Source: Sclerotinia nivalis | Lineage: Eukaryota; Ascomycota; Leotiomycetes; Helotiales; Sclerotiniaceae | Assembly (NCBI GenBank): GCA_029531795.1 | Contig: JAPEIS010000001.1 | Location: 4,650,001 to 4,714,000, forward strand | Length of the DNA stretch: 64,000 bases | Direction of reading: 5' to 3' | Part shown: one piece after another, positions 1-11,196 of the stretch | Layout of the letters: every line of letters begins with the position of its first letter | How positions within the stretch are numbered: the stretch's first letter is position 1 | Notes under the pieces: model-generated | Database searches by the model: none | Told to the model about the DNA's origin: nothing | The model's input: the letters and a program-made list of their open reading frames with translations, nothing else | Position numbers and translations under genes: made by a program

Positions 1-460
1 TTTCGGCCGTGTGTTGTGGGATCGTCGAAATGAAAGGGTTAATTAATGGGTTGGGAATCGCAATTATGTTTCTTCTCGGACTAATTCTCGGACCAATGCG
101 TGGCTTGGAGGATTTGTTCATTTATTTTATTTCCTTGTAGAATGCTGCGAGTTGGTGCTTTTAGAGGATGGCTTGGGTGAGGATTCGTGAAGTTGTGAGT
201 TTATTTTGCACACGCTGATGTACTGTTCAGGACCTAATTTATCTCTGGAAACTTGGTCATCTATCTCATGATTATTTCATAGAATTCAAAGCAATAGCTG
301 AATAATAGCGAGAATTCATTCACAGACCTTTTATAGGCATTCTATCTCTTTCTCTCTCTATATATATTATCTATCTCTCTACCTCAAACCTCATCTAACC
401 TCTCTCCAGACCAGCACAACCCCCAATCAAGCCACCTCCCGCAATCCATCATCCATCCCT
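1..460. other. Gene-free flank
   Basis: No convincing coding frame is seen. It lies 3' of the alpha/beta hydrolase gene, so it probably holds its 3' UTR and terminator. A CT-rich tract followed by a short TA run sits at about 345-390. Confidence 0.5.
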
Positions 461-1507
461 CTAAACTCCCAACCACTCCCTCCTAACCACCTCCAACTCC
501 TCCTTCAACCACTTCCCCTCCCCACTCTCCAAATCAATAAGACCATCAAACCCATGTTCCATGCCCACCCTCCAAACCCCCTTCACTCTATCCTCTCCAA
601 ATTTCCTCCCCCAGATATCAACCCACTCCTTCGTATGCTCCCACGGCACAGCCGTATCACCCGTTCCATGAAATGTAAAAAGATACGCACCTTTCCCCCC
701 TCTCTTCATCCCCCCACCAAACTCCCCAATCACATCCTCCAACCACAATCCCTCTCCCCCAGCTCTCTCAAAAATCCCCGTCCACCTCCCCCTCTGCACC
801 ATCACCGTCGCAACATCCAATCGCGCCGGCGGCTCCGCACTAACCACAATCTTCTCCCCATCCTTCCCAATCCCCCCAATATGCGCATCCAAAATCCCCT
901 CATCCAATTGCGGCACCCCAAACGGACTTTTCACCTCACTAGCAACGGCATACCAATCCCCCCTAAGCAACGTCATCGGATACGAAGCAATAACGGCTTT
1001 GCAACCTTTAAAAGAATTCCCCCCGCTATTTTGCGGTAGGAGGGAACTTCTAATCGCCAAATACCCCCCCGCACTCTCCCCAAAAACCGCCACTTTTTCA
1101 AAATCCACTCCAACTCCTCCTCCTACACCCCCATCAAGCGACTTAAAATAAGCCACCAGACCAAACGTCCCCGAACTCTTAAACCACGCCCAGAAATCCT
1201 TAAGATCTTCCAGAATATCCTGACCCGTCGCTTCAGGCAAAAGTCTATAATCAGGCATGACTAGTATCGCGGAGTTTTGGAGCACAAAGTCCATAGTCCA
1301 GGGGAGAAGCCATTCGTTGTAGAGGGCAGACCCGGAGACTAGGTAGCCGCCGTGGAATCGGACGAGGACGGGGTATTTTCTGGTCCCGGGTTGGGTGTTT
1401 GAGGTGATGGATTTAGGGATTAGGATGTGTGCTGGGATTTCAACGCCGTGAACGGTTTTGTAGGGAGTTGTGTGGATGTTAAAGAGGGCGAGTCTGTTGT
1501 CTGACAT
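461..1507 (-). CDS. Alpha/beta hydrolase (HSL/esterase-like)
   Basis: Intronless 348-residue protein read from an ATG at 1507. It has the hallmarks of the alpha/beta-hydrolase fold, hormone-sensitive-lipase-like branch: the oxyanion-hole motif HGG at residues 52-54, DYRLLPE at 86-92, and the nucleophile elbow GESAGG with the likely catalytic Ser145. An acid-residue region GTGDTAVP (Asp284) and a late histidine in GMEHGFD (His318) complete a credible triad. There is no signal peptide, so a cytosolic carboxylesterase or acyl-hydrolase role is likely, but the substrate cannot be told. The gene is richer in GC than the DNA around it. A Gly-rich loop (residues 126-133) between the DYRLLPE block and the nucleophile elbow is unusual but does not interrupt the fold motifs. 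It is transcribed in the same direction as the next three genes to the right. Confidence 0.88.
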   Translation of the reverse strand: MSDNRLALFNIHTTPYKTVHGVEIPAHILIPKSITSNTQPGTRKYPVLVRFHGGYLVSGSALYNEWLLPWTMDFVLQNSAILVMPDYRLLPEATGQDILEDLKDFWAWFKSSGTFGLVAYFKSLDGGVGGGVGVDFEKVAVFGESAGGYLAIRSSLLPQNSGGNSFKGCKAVIASYPMTLLRGDWYAVASEVKSPFGVPQLDEGILDAHIGGIGKDGEKIVVSAEPPARLDVATVMVQRGRWTGIFERAGGEGLWLEDVIGEFGGGMKRGGKGAYLFTFHGTGDTAVPWEHTKEWVDIWGRKFGEDRVKGVWRVGMEHGFDGLIDLESGEGKWLKEELEVVRREWLGV

Positions 1508-1943
1508 TTTTGGATCTGAGGGGTTGATTACTATGTAAGCTTTTTTGGTTCGTGGTGATGTTTGTGGATATGGGAATGATGCTGAACTAAATAAGGATAT
1601 TTGTCAGAATCGGGTATTTTTCGGGAAATTTACCGGTTGGTTAGATTCTGGCAGTGGAGATGACAAATAAATTTGGGGACATGTGATGAGGCCATACTGC
1701 CATGGGTCAATACAAGGGTGTGAATGTCATAAATCCATGGGGAATCATAAGTTCGTCGTATTGAATTATCTGTGAGTTGTTTCCTAATATTTGAAGATCT
1801 TAGAGTACCATTCCATTCCTTCATATCTTCTCATATAGCGATTACGTAGCCATAGTTGAACGAACAAATGTCAAGACTCGCAGATACCCATGTCCATATT
1901 CATACATATACCCATATTCACTTTGTAGCTACCTTGAAGAATA
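1508..1943. other. Intergenic region
   Basis: This stretch lies between the hydrolase promoter side and the 3' end of the first 2EXR gene. I see no supported gene; the short reading frame at 1630-1824 has no family features. Confidence 0.4.
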
Positions 1944-3413
1944 TTAACGGCAAGGCCAGTAACTCCTTTCCTCACGATTAACCAGTTCCGTTTGATTGAC
2001 ATCAAGCAAAGTCATTCTCTGGACTGACTGGATGGTTTCAATTGCACCACATTCAGGAGCTGTATTCTGTATTGTATGAAGACATGTTGCAAGTAAATCA
2101 TCTCCCTCCCATTCAAACTTCTCATCTACAGGTATGAATTCGAAGGGTAGGACAGCTTTACGCCGAATAGAGCTTCGACCGCGGATAAGCATTATACTTT
2201 CAACGGCGGGAAAACACAACGCAATCTTGTAAAACGGGTTGATAGAAAGAGGACCTTCGAATGCCAATCGTTTGATCCTGAGAAAGTCGAAAGAGAGGGG
2301 AGCATGTCGGCAACTCATTCTATGACCAGTACAACGGGCACATTGTGAATACAAGCCATCACGCTCCCAGTCAAAGTAAATCCTCGCTTCGCGTGGTTCT
2401 TCGTTGGTAAGTGCATTCTCCATTATCGTGCCCAAGGTCTGCTGGTCCCAAAAACCCATCTCAGGATCTCTAGCGAACGACAAGTCATACCATGTTAAAG
2501 CCACCTTTCTTGACTCTTGACAAGTGTGAAGCATGGCTGGGATTGGCGCATCCGAGAAAAGTCCTGTGACCCATTTGGATTCCCGAATCTTAATGTAGCG
2601 TGCTTCAGGACGAGCGAAGTGCCAAATTCGATGGCGTACTTTTTGTGGAAGTTCTGAGAAGTGCAAGAATGTTGTTGGTATAACCACAGCCTCTACATAA
2701 TCTTCTAGGCCTGCAAAGCTCCGGCCTGCTCAAGAAGTCAGCGGTTATATCTGCAATAAACGGTCGATGGGATGCAAAGCCTACAATATTCTTCAGGATC
2801 TGCTTGACTTTCTTCACTTTCTTGGGTCAGTTGAGATTCAGATAATGGTACTGCATCGGAATCTTCTTCGAGATCGATGAGGCTACAACCTGCTCAAAAA
2901 GTCAGTGACTATCCGTGTATCAAAAGGTCATCTGGATAAAAGTATACAAGGTTCCTGAGGATTTGTTTGAGTTCCATCGGGCTTTTGAATTTCGTGGGAG
3001 TTTACGAGAATTTCTTCACTTTCTTGAAACATTTGAAGAATTGCTTGGGTTTCTTCAGTCTCTCGAGATTCTTGTGATTCAGATAGTTTTACTGCATCGG
3101 TCTCCTCTCCAAGATCGAGGTGGCTCGACACTAAGTTGGAGGTCAACCGTCATCCCGAAACAAGTGATCATTAAAATGAAGAACTTACAAGATTCTTCGA
3201 GATTTTGTTGAATTGCATCACGTTCTACAACTTTTTGAGTTTGTTGAGGTTCAGATAGAACTCCTGCAGTAAGCTCCTTCCTCCTAGATAGATAAGTCAG
3301 AGATACTGTGATCGAGGCTGAAGAAAAACTTACTGTTCCGCCATTATATTCAAATAGCGGTCCAACATCTCATTCTTCACTGAATCCACGGTAGGAACCG
3401 ATAGAACCGCCAT
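1944..3413 (-). CDS. 2EXR-domain protein with duplicated 5' exons
   Basis: I read five exons on the minus strand: 3413-3334, 3283-3189, 3130-2948, 2889-2785 and 2725-1944, giving 414 residues with every junction in frame. The last exon holds the fungal 2EXR domain (F.ELP.KVRHRIW signature near its start, later a conserved LHTCQESR segment). This domain is common in fungi and has no assigned biochemical function. The first four exons encode an acidic, Ser/Gln/Glu-rich head. Introns 2-4 are all phase 1, and exons 3 and 4 encode near-copies of one block (DAVKLSESQ versus DAVPLSESQ), so the head grew by exon duplication. The ATG at 3413 was chosen because it makes all joins work. A CARC...C cysteine group lies in the 2EXR exon. 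Function unknown. Confidence 0.75.
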
Positions 3414-4067
3414 CTTGATTGAGTTTATGTCGAGAAAAGAGACAGAGATGGGTTGCTATGAAAATATTGTACAGAATATCGAAGTTGAGGAAGATTTCTT
3501 GAAAGAAAATCAAAGATGAAGTTGTGATGTCGCGCTAGCTTGATTAGGCAAAACCTCATCCCAGGCATCGACGACAGCATTCTGCTTTGGAAGGAGCACA
3601 CGAGATTTATTACCAAATATGGATCTACCAGACGCAATTGAAGCTACTTACTAAGCAATGTTTTCAGTGCTGTCTTCTCTTATCCGTCCTATGCTCCCTC
3701 CCATAGGGACAGGGAAGTTTTGTCAATCTCATTCCCTTCGCTCGGAAGAAAATCCTATGAAGTTTGTATTCTTTGTATTCTCTATCATCGATCTGTCTAT
3801 GCAGACCTCATTCTTCGATTTACCTTGTAAATTAAGCTCTCATTTTTTCAAGCCTCCGCGCATAAGGAACGCTCAATCATCTTCATCATGAACCCGAGAA
3901 CTAAATATCTGTTCTTCATCACTACCTCGCACGTCGATGTAGGAAAATTCAAATGCAAATGACGAGGAAAAAAGCAATGCTGAGATGATACGTCGCATAG
4001 GCCATTAAAATAGAATCGAAGCAAACTTCCGATCTATTCATAACTATGTTGATCAAGATTCCTTCAA
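3414..4067. other. Intergenic region
   Basis: No supported gene. It contains the promoter side of the first 2EXR gene and the 3' side of the family gene to its right. The small open frames here (3425-3637, 3658-3891) show no codon or motif support. Confidence 0.4.
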
Positions 4068-5069
4068 TTACTTCCGTAGTTTATCCAACTCCATCCTCAG
4101 CACAGCGGCTTCGATACTTATACAATCAGCCTTATTATTGTATTCCTCATTTACTCGTTCCGCTTCGTTCTTGAACACGATATATTGCTCGTCGGTCTGA
4201 AAGAAAACCAATACTGGTTAGCAAAAGCCACCATACATTTCCCCAGGACATAGAATACCATGAACTCCCTACTAAAACTCTTAACTTTGTGTCTCTCGCC
4301 AAATCCATCAATTTTTCCCACTCTGCATATCCAGTCGCCCTAAGGCTTTCTTCTTCCGATTCCTTCTCTTGAATTCTAGTTCCCAAATCTTCTGTGTTGT
4401 CTAGCAAGATTTTGTTTATCTTAGTCTTTGATTTTGATTTTGTAACTCTGGTGATGTAGTCTTGTTTGATAGTCTTTGCTGATGGCTTGGGTGCAGCTGA
4501 TTTGGATACAGCTTGGTCGGGAGCAACTAGTTTAGATGTACTGTGGAGTGACACTCCCATATTTACTGACGCAGGCAAACTGGATAGTTGGTGCTGAACT
4601 GGGTTTGTTGTTGCTGCATAGAGGGTTCTTGCAGCTGAATTGGTTTCTGGTACTGAAGACCATTTTGGCGCTGTTCATCACAACACACTTGATATCCCCT
4701 ATCAAGCATCACCTCCGGTAAATCCCTAGTAACTTCAACATTTTTCACAACTGCGGGTTCAAATGTGTTATTTTACAGCCCACATAACGTCTCAGGACAC
4801 ATTGGACACTTACAAAAGTACCTCCAAACCTCAAGATCGGCTTGATATCTAGCTTCAACCTCAGACAGTTTCTCCGTCATATTCGTCACATTTTGTGCCA
4901 TACGTTCTGTCTGTCTATAAAGTGTCTGGCGTATAGAAGATCGTATATCTTTAACCACTTGATTGAATTCGCTGTGGGTAACAGGACCTCTCCATGACCA
5001 TTCATTAGCAACAACGAATATGCGCAGATTCCATAAGATGGATTGATATTCTTCCTTTCTTGAAGGCAT
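4068..5069 (-). CDS. Unrecognised paralogous family, member A
   Basis: First of four related genes in the window. Exon 1 (5069-4814) encodes an 85-residue domain with the family pattern: YQSILWNLRIFVVANE, then RGPVTHSEF, then a helical stretch ending in LEVWRYF, where a phase-1 intron begins. The most natural acceptor gives exon 2 from 4750 (63-nt intron), but that frame stops at 4563-4565. The following segment (about 4670-4273, basic, Ser/Lys-rich) is open in another frame, then a 76-nt intron leads to the last exon 4196-4068, which is coiled-coil-like and ends in LDKLRK. Acceptors at 4671, 4653 or 4635 would also restore a single frame, at the cost of a 143-179 nt first intron. So the gene is either intact with a longer intron or carries a frameshift in the Gln-rich part. 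No known domain recognised. Confidence 0.6.
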
Positions 5070-5775
5070 CTTTAGTACCTTGGATTGAAATCTGAGTAGA
5101 CAATCTGTCTCTCAAGATGAAAGAAAACTCTACAAGGCCATTAAATATCCACATAGGTATCAATAAATTAAATCAAAACTTCCTACCCATGAATGACTGC
5201 CGTGGACAATTCCCATGAGCTTAGATACAAAACCAATGACGAAGTGATTGTACCAATATCAATTGCTATACTTCTGCTACTTCGGAATAACATCACAGGT
5301 CCTGACAAGATTCCGGACACGGAGAGTATTTCTTCCAGATTGTCCTGAAAGTAACCTATTATTGTAAATAGAAAGCTAGAATATTGTCTATCTCATCACT
5401 GATATATCCCACGATCAGCTTCGCATATTTCGATATGGTACATAATATCCACAGGATATCTACAAGGGTCTCCGGAGATTGATCTTTTTTTCTTAACATA
5501 CCTAGGCTTGGATTTTGGGGGCGTATCTCCTCTTGTCATTTGTCGCGGTTTTTAGTGCCATCATCCGGTGTTCTTCACGAATTTATCGTTCAGATATATT
5601 CCCTATAGTGACTTTACTACAAACATTGATACATTTGACTTGGTACAAGCATGGAAGCACCAAACGATTTTGCGGTAGAACTCATTACCACTGGTTCTCC
5701 TCAAGGAAACAGCAAAGTTCTACACTCGAAAAACTCCAATTTCATAACTATCTTTATGCAAGAGACAGGGTATCA
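5070..5775. other. Intergenic region
   Basis: This lies between the start of family member A and the 3' end of the GH18 gene. No supported coding frame; the 5515-5823 plus-strand frame overlaps the GH18 end and has no features. Confidence 0.4.
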
Positions 5776-6853
5776 TTAATCTTCCGAAAGTCCCTCGGAA
5801 TGGTACTCAAATTCCGAAGGTAAAGGAGCATCCCCTTGGAGATTATCATCCACATTGTTATTGACAAGTGGTTTCTGTTTCTCTACCACAACACTTGTAC
5901 TCGTACTTGGCCCCGAAGGTGCAGATATGGGTAATTTACCTAGAACCTTGGTCATCCAAGCTGCCCACTCCCATGGTCTATCTTTCTCCCCTGGTAAAGA
6001 ATTAAAATATTCCCAACCCATAACACCACCAAATGTAGGGTATCTCAATTTCAGATTAAGAAGCACTTCTCGTAATGTCTCAAACGGTACCCATCCACTA
6101 CCATTCCCCGGATTGGTAACCATACCCACCACAACTTTATTGGCAGGCCATCCCCTCATCAACATCATATCATATCCAGCCGTCTTACTCATATCGCCCC
6201 ATCCACAATAAAACTGCGTATTATACCACCCAATACTACTTCCCCTCATAACTTCCAAAGCCTCATAATTAAACCCACTCAAATTATGTTCGGGCCGTTC
6301 AGATATCAATGCTGCAGCCACAGGCGCGAGCGTAATAATAAATCCAGAACCAAAATCAGCTTTTAGTCGATCAATCAATCGTATTATTCCAGCCAGAGTC
6401 ATCTCTTCCTCAACATCGAGATCTAGACCATCGAGGCCGCGCTCACGAATAAGGTTTCGTAAAGGAACGTAGTGGAGTTCGAATGTGGCTTCGTCCTGGT
6501 CGAGTCGAGTGAATGAACCTTTGGCTGCCCCACCAAGCATTCCCATTACTTTTATTCCAGTTGCTTGGAGGATGCGGAGTTCTGCCCACATGGTAACGTA
6601 TCGCTCATGGTGTGGTACATGATCATTCTATTATTTTTTAGTATTGGTGTCCGTGGAGGGGTTATGGCAGATGTACCAGAGTTATATTTCCCGGAGGATC
6701 ATTGAGATGAATTGCCGCGACGTTTACGTGCGTTACCGCGATGTTTGGTTTGGTGATGATAGGTAATATTGAACATGATCTGCCATCGGAATGATGTTGC
6801 GTCTGATAATATATGACGATTCTAGGAGTTTTAGGGATTGGAATTGGAGGCAT
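5776..6853 (-). CDS. Glycoside hydrolase family 18 protein
   Basis: Two exons, 6853-6677 and 6627-5776, joined by a 49-nt phase-0 intron with an ACTAA branch point, give 342 residues. The chain starts with a barrel strand PRIVIYYQT, has MGMLGGAAKG as the SxGG-like strand, and the GH18 active-site motif DGLDLDVE with Asp125, Asp128, Asp130 and catalytic Glu132. Later barrel strands include WYNTQFYCGW and GGVMGWEYF. This fits GH18 chitinase-type or endo-beta-N-acetylglucosaminidase-type hydrolases that cleave GlcNAc-containing glycans. There is no signal peptide, so it may act inside the cell, for example on released N-glycans or recycled chitin. The last 50 or so residues after the barrel look disordered. 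The substrate choice is inferred from the family only. Confidence 0.88.
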
Positions 6854-7911
6854 TGGAGAAGAGTCGTGGTGATTTGATTTGTTGGTGAGGTTGATGATGG
6901 GTCAGGGTCCCAGGAATTAGTGTGGAGACTAGCCTGGCGAGCCTGGAGCTTACCCCTGCTCGGATTTTGACGTCGCCTTCGTGTGTTTCAGTATCTCAGT
7001 ATCAACGTTGCACAAATGGTACAAATTACAATGATGGCCCTCATCTGTGAATGTCTACACGATTTCACAATGGAGATGCACTTGATATGTACTTGTCGAG
7101 TTCAAGTTCAAAGACACGACTGCGAGAACAATTCAGGTCCAACTTGGAGCCCTCCTCCGGCTCCTCATCTTTATCCCTCGATGAATGGTGATTTTGTATA
7201 CAAACGAGGCTGTGAGCCTTTGGCTGTGCAGTTTATCAGTGACCACTACATGTAGTTAATGGTGTGTTACAAGGATATGGTGCAAGGTCGATTGAAATTG
7301 GTATTTGGAATCAGGTTGCTGTTGGACGGCGCTGGGGGGTGGGCACAAGGTGCTGCGGCGTCTCCGTACGATAAGTCTATCAATTGTCACTGTATAACTG
7401 CAGAACAATGAGGTTTCCTGCAGCATACTGAGCTTTCCTGATGTGGCGAAGTAATAACTATATGCATCATATGGTTTTATCAATCTTGAACTGTCCCACA
7501 TCTTGCCATCATAGTCATTGGTCCGTAAGTGCCTCCATCACGACACAATGAAGCATGACAAGGCTTTCTGTTTTACTGAAGTGTTGTAAAAGACTTTGAG
7601 TGGCCATGCAATACGGAAATTTGCATTTAGCCTGGTCATTTTGGCCATACGATACTCTTATGCTTTCGAGCCAAGAGGCTGGATGGTTTTGGTCTGCGCC
7701 CGGTTTTTGCCTGCCCGATTAAAGGCTCAGTCCTTGTGGGTAAAAGTATGTTATTTTTACTCGCTCTTTCGGTTTTAGTCGATTGTTTTCTCTGTTTCCC
7801 CCATCAACCATCCACGAGGGCTATTGTATGTAGATTTAGTTGCATGTTTCTCCTCAATGATCGAGGGCCATAAAGTTTTTCTTGTGATAATTTAATCGAC
7901 TTGTTGTGAGA
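6854..7911. other. Intergenic region
   Basis: About 1 kb between two divergent genes (GH18 to the left, STAND-type gene to the right). It should hold both promoters. No supported coding frame. Confidence 0.4.
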
Positions 7912-8758
7912 ATGACGGATCCATTTTCCGCAGCAAGCGGTGCAGTCGGGGTCATTTCCATTGGCCTCCAAGTATCTCAAAACCTAGTCAAGTATTGTTC
8001 GCAATACAAGAGCTTCGTCAAAGATATTATCACGTTCAAGTCCAAGGCCGAGACTCTGAATGTTATTTTACAACAGCTTGGAGATAAGCTACAGCAACTT
8101 GAACAGAAAAAATGGACTCTGCCTACCTCTGTTATTGACACGATCGAAAAATGCGAAGCGGGGTTACGAGGTCTTGATAAGGAACTTCAAAAACATGGCA
8201 GGGTTACTATCTCGAATCGAATCACATATCCTTTTATCAAGGACTCTTTGACAGTTGCAAATGCAATGTTGGATAGTCTACAAAACAATCTCACGCTTGC
8301 CCTTCAATCTTTCAACGTGCAGGTCATTCAAGATCATCTAAACAATGAAATTCAATTTGTTAATGTTGAACAGAGATACTACCAGCGTGTTATTGAATTG
8401 TCGCAAATGACCTTGCAGCACAATACACAAAGTATGCAGATGTTTGATTGCCACGCCGCAATAGTTGCGGCGAATAATGACAAGATGATTGTATTAGTCT
8501 CCTGTCTTAAATGGCGTGTCTGACTCGTTGCAGCAATTACGGCTTGATTCCATCGAGGACTTGATTCGACAAATACCACAGAATGGAGCTTGCATAGAGC
8601 CCGAGCCATCCCAAAACAAAAATTTGACTCTCGATTCCAAAAGAAAACCTCGAAATAAAGCTTCTCGCCCTTTCATAATATTGGCCGATTGTCCCTGTCG
8701 AAGATCAGCATACAAATCTGAGTGGGGTGTAAGCTTTCTGTCACGGGTAATCACATGA
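7912..8758 (+). CDS. STAND/NLR-type N-terminal domain protein, short
   Basis: Exon 1 is 7912-8490 and exon 2 is 8534-8758, separated by a 43-nt intron with a CTGAC branch point, giving 267 residues. The ATG at 7912 is used; the open frame also has a GTG two codons upstream. The first residues, MTDPFSAASGAVGVISIGLQ, match the fungal N-terminal domain found on STAND/NLR and ankyrin proteins (Helo-like class), followed by the usual long helices. In such proteins a nucleotide-binding or ankyrin module normally follows; here the chain ends soon after a basic Cys pair (DCPCRRS) and no such module is found downstream to 10.5 kb. It is either a stand-alone signalling domain or the 5' remnant of a larger non-self-recognition gene. 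Related domains take part in fungal cell-death signalling; that role is not shown here. Confidence 0.7.
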
Positions 8759-10573
8759 CTGGTGATCTACGATCACCACATCCTCCCCAATCATCATACC
8801 CTTTCTCATTAGCTACCAAGCTCTTCTAGACATTGTCGGTCCTTACGATCGTCAACCCTCTCCTGATATGCTACAGATCGAAGTTTAGTCTAATTGATGT
8901 ATCTCGTCGGCTAGATAGCTTCCATTTAGTCTATATATATTGCCCTCGATCCTTAAGATCGAAGACAAATCGTTCAACATAGTTCTCATTCAATCATACA
9001 TTTAACTCTCCCACTTCAATATAACCATCTTCTCCCCGATCCCTTCAATGTACTCTATGATCATACTATCTCGTGATACTTTCGTAAGGATTACTCGATC
9101 ATTTCATCTATATTCTGGCAACGGTCCGATCATCGACGCGATTGTCCACGGTACAAATCATGGCACCGAAGCGACGTAATCGGAGCCAAGTTCCGACCCT
9201 ACAATGAGTTACTAAGATATTCAGTGACTATCGCGTTGTCCGTAACTAGGGGCGCAGGGAGCTTTTCCATCAGCCCTCATCTGAATATCAGCTCTGTAGT
9301 TCCTCATTATGCTCCATCCTTTGAAATCTTCTGTGGCAAGCAACCAGGTTATAAGTCGTCTTGGTGGTGGGAGAGCTGTTGGAAGGAGAGGTGGAGGCCG
9401 GCAGAAATCTTACGCGAACCAGTTTTGAATTCGCAGTTGATACAGCTCCGCGCCATCTTCCTTTCCCTTTCTGGTCGAAGTTTCATTACTACCTCAATTG
9501 GAAGCGTTTTTCATGTTGAATTTGTTGTATTAATACTGGATAAAATTACGTATCTAGAAGATTGTTAGCGATATATTTGAAGATGTTCGACCGAGGTCGC
9601 AAATTTTCAAAATAACTATCTATGACTTTTGATGAGAAGTAGGAGAAGCAACTTACCACCAATTTTTGATGAACTCGACCTGGCAAAATCGTGGAGTGCC
9701 TTTGGTGGGATATATGGAGTGTGAGAGCAGTTGCACTAGATAATAGTTGTTTCTGAAGGTATTTCTGTCTGAAAGTAGGTGTTACGGAAGTAGTTGATAA
9801 ACAGTCGGTTGTTTATTCGTGGTGTTTTGGAAAGAGTTGAGGAGTTGGCAGGAAGATCAGAGCAGAAAACCCGAACTGGGAAACACACACCACATTCCAG
9901 CTCAAACTGGGTTGGCATTAAGTACTCTCATATTCCAATGAGATAGATTAGAAGGAATTCACTGTCCATGATAAACAGAGCCGTACAATTGTGGATCTAC
10001 AATAGGCCACCGAACAAGTGAATGAAAGATGAGATGTGTATTTTGAGTAATTGCTTCATTGGTATTTAGTGAGGGGCGTGTGGAGTAGCTACGTGTAAAT
10101 AATCATTGAAAGGGTAACATAATAGTCAGTCACCTACCTGGAAACGAGCTTGATTCATATGCCCTATCCAAACTCCCTATCAATCTAAGGCTCTATACTT
10201 TATGTTTTACACACAAACACTCTACAGTCTACCATATAAAGTGGTAAAATTCACTATTTCAACAACTTGTGCGCAAAGCTGCAGTAGGTTGTCCGCAGAT
10301 ACACGCAAGCAGTTTGTTTGACGAGAGAGATGCCACAGTAAAGAATTTAGATTATCTTCAATAGTAACAGCACAAGTGACTAGCGCACAGGGTACGGCGT
10401 GACTTTACTACATCTCTTCAATCTTCCTGCTGTATAATAGCTACTCAAGAAGCTCCCTCTACCCGGGCCACTTATTTGAGTCCAATCCAACTCTATCAGC
10501 AACACAGTCAGCTATCCCTATCAATTCAGAACAGCCTCATCGAATCATAACCTTACATTCATAACTTTCAAAT
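8759..10573. other. Intergenic region, GATC-rich in part
   Basis: No supported gene in 1.8 kb. The part 8761-9160 has a TATATATA run, pyrimidine-rich tracts and ten GATC sites, and looks promoter-like, but the frames after it (for example 9224-9568) have no family features. No ankyrin or NACHT coding sequence was found. Confidence 0.4.
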
Positions 10574-11196
10574 ATGGCAAACCATCCAATCTATCAGTCC
10601 ATCGGCCGTGACCTGCAATACATGGTTGTCGCGGAGGCTCGCTCATTCCGCGGAAAAGTCACAAATCAAGAATTCTTAGAGGTTGCCCAGTATTTGAGTG
10701 ACATGGTTCAGAACAATGAATACCATAGAGCTCTTGGTACTCCAGACTTCACTGTATACATTATCGATTTTAAGATCTGGGAGCACTTCTGTGGGTAGAC
10801 ATTTAACTTTTTTAAATTCCTCTCTTCTAGATGGTAGAATAACAGTGCATTACAGTCGCAATGAATACCGCCGTAAACTGGGTGCCTTTTACGTGTGTAG
10901 ATCCTCGGGGACCACTCAACATGGTTGATTTGAGCCCGCTCCCAGTCGCTCAGTACACTCCTCGTCCACCCACACAGATATCTCTTGCGCCAGCCCAAAA
11001 GACGTTGATTAACAATGCTATGGGTGCCGCCACCCAGGCTCAAGCTACATCAACTAATAGTCAACTTCCGGCGTACCATCACGGTTTGTCAATCGTTGAA
11101 ATGGAGCAATTAGCGCGGAGGGAGGTTAATGAACGTTTAAGACGAGGAGTCAAAGCCTCATCTGGTCATTCTATACAGCCTAAGGATAGGAAATAG
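10574..11196 (+). CDS. Unrecognised paralogous family, member B
   Basis: Exon 1 10574-10790 and exon 2 10856-11196, joined across a 65-nt phase-1 intron, give 185 residues. The acceptor at 10855 was chosen over the TAG at 10830 because only it leads into the long frame and yields a segment (VNWVPF...DPRGP) resembling the second exon of member D. The N-terminal domain carries YQSIGRDLQYMVVAEA, RGKVTNQEF and a closing FKIWEHF, matching members A, C and D. The tail is Pro/Ala/Gln-rich, then a short helix (IVEMEQLARREVNERL) and a basic end. No signal peptide or membrane segment. The sequence TTCAAATATGG at the start resembles that of members C and D. Function unknown. Confidence 0.72.

Noticed and set aside
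554..1039. Open plus-strand frame of 161 codons
   Set aside because: It lies opposite the alpha/beta hydrolase, has a Pro/His-rich shadow composition and no motif.
9224..9568. Plus-strand frame of 114 codons after a promoter-like stretch
   Set aside because: No motif, no splice partner and no resemblance to anything; the upstream peptide MAPKRRNRSQVPTLQ could not be joined to it in frame.
10831..10928. Alternative exon 2 of family member B using the TAG acceptor at 10830
   Set aside because: It gives a short tail that ends at 10928, while the acceptor at 10855 leads into the long frame and into sequence similar to member D.
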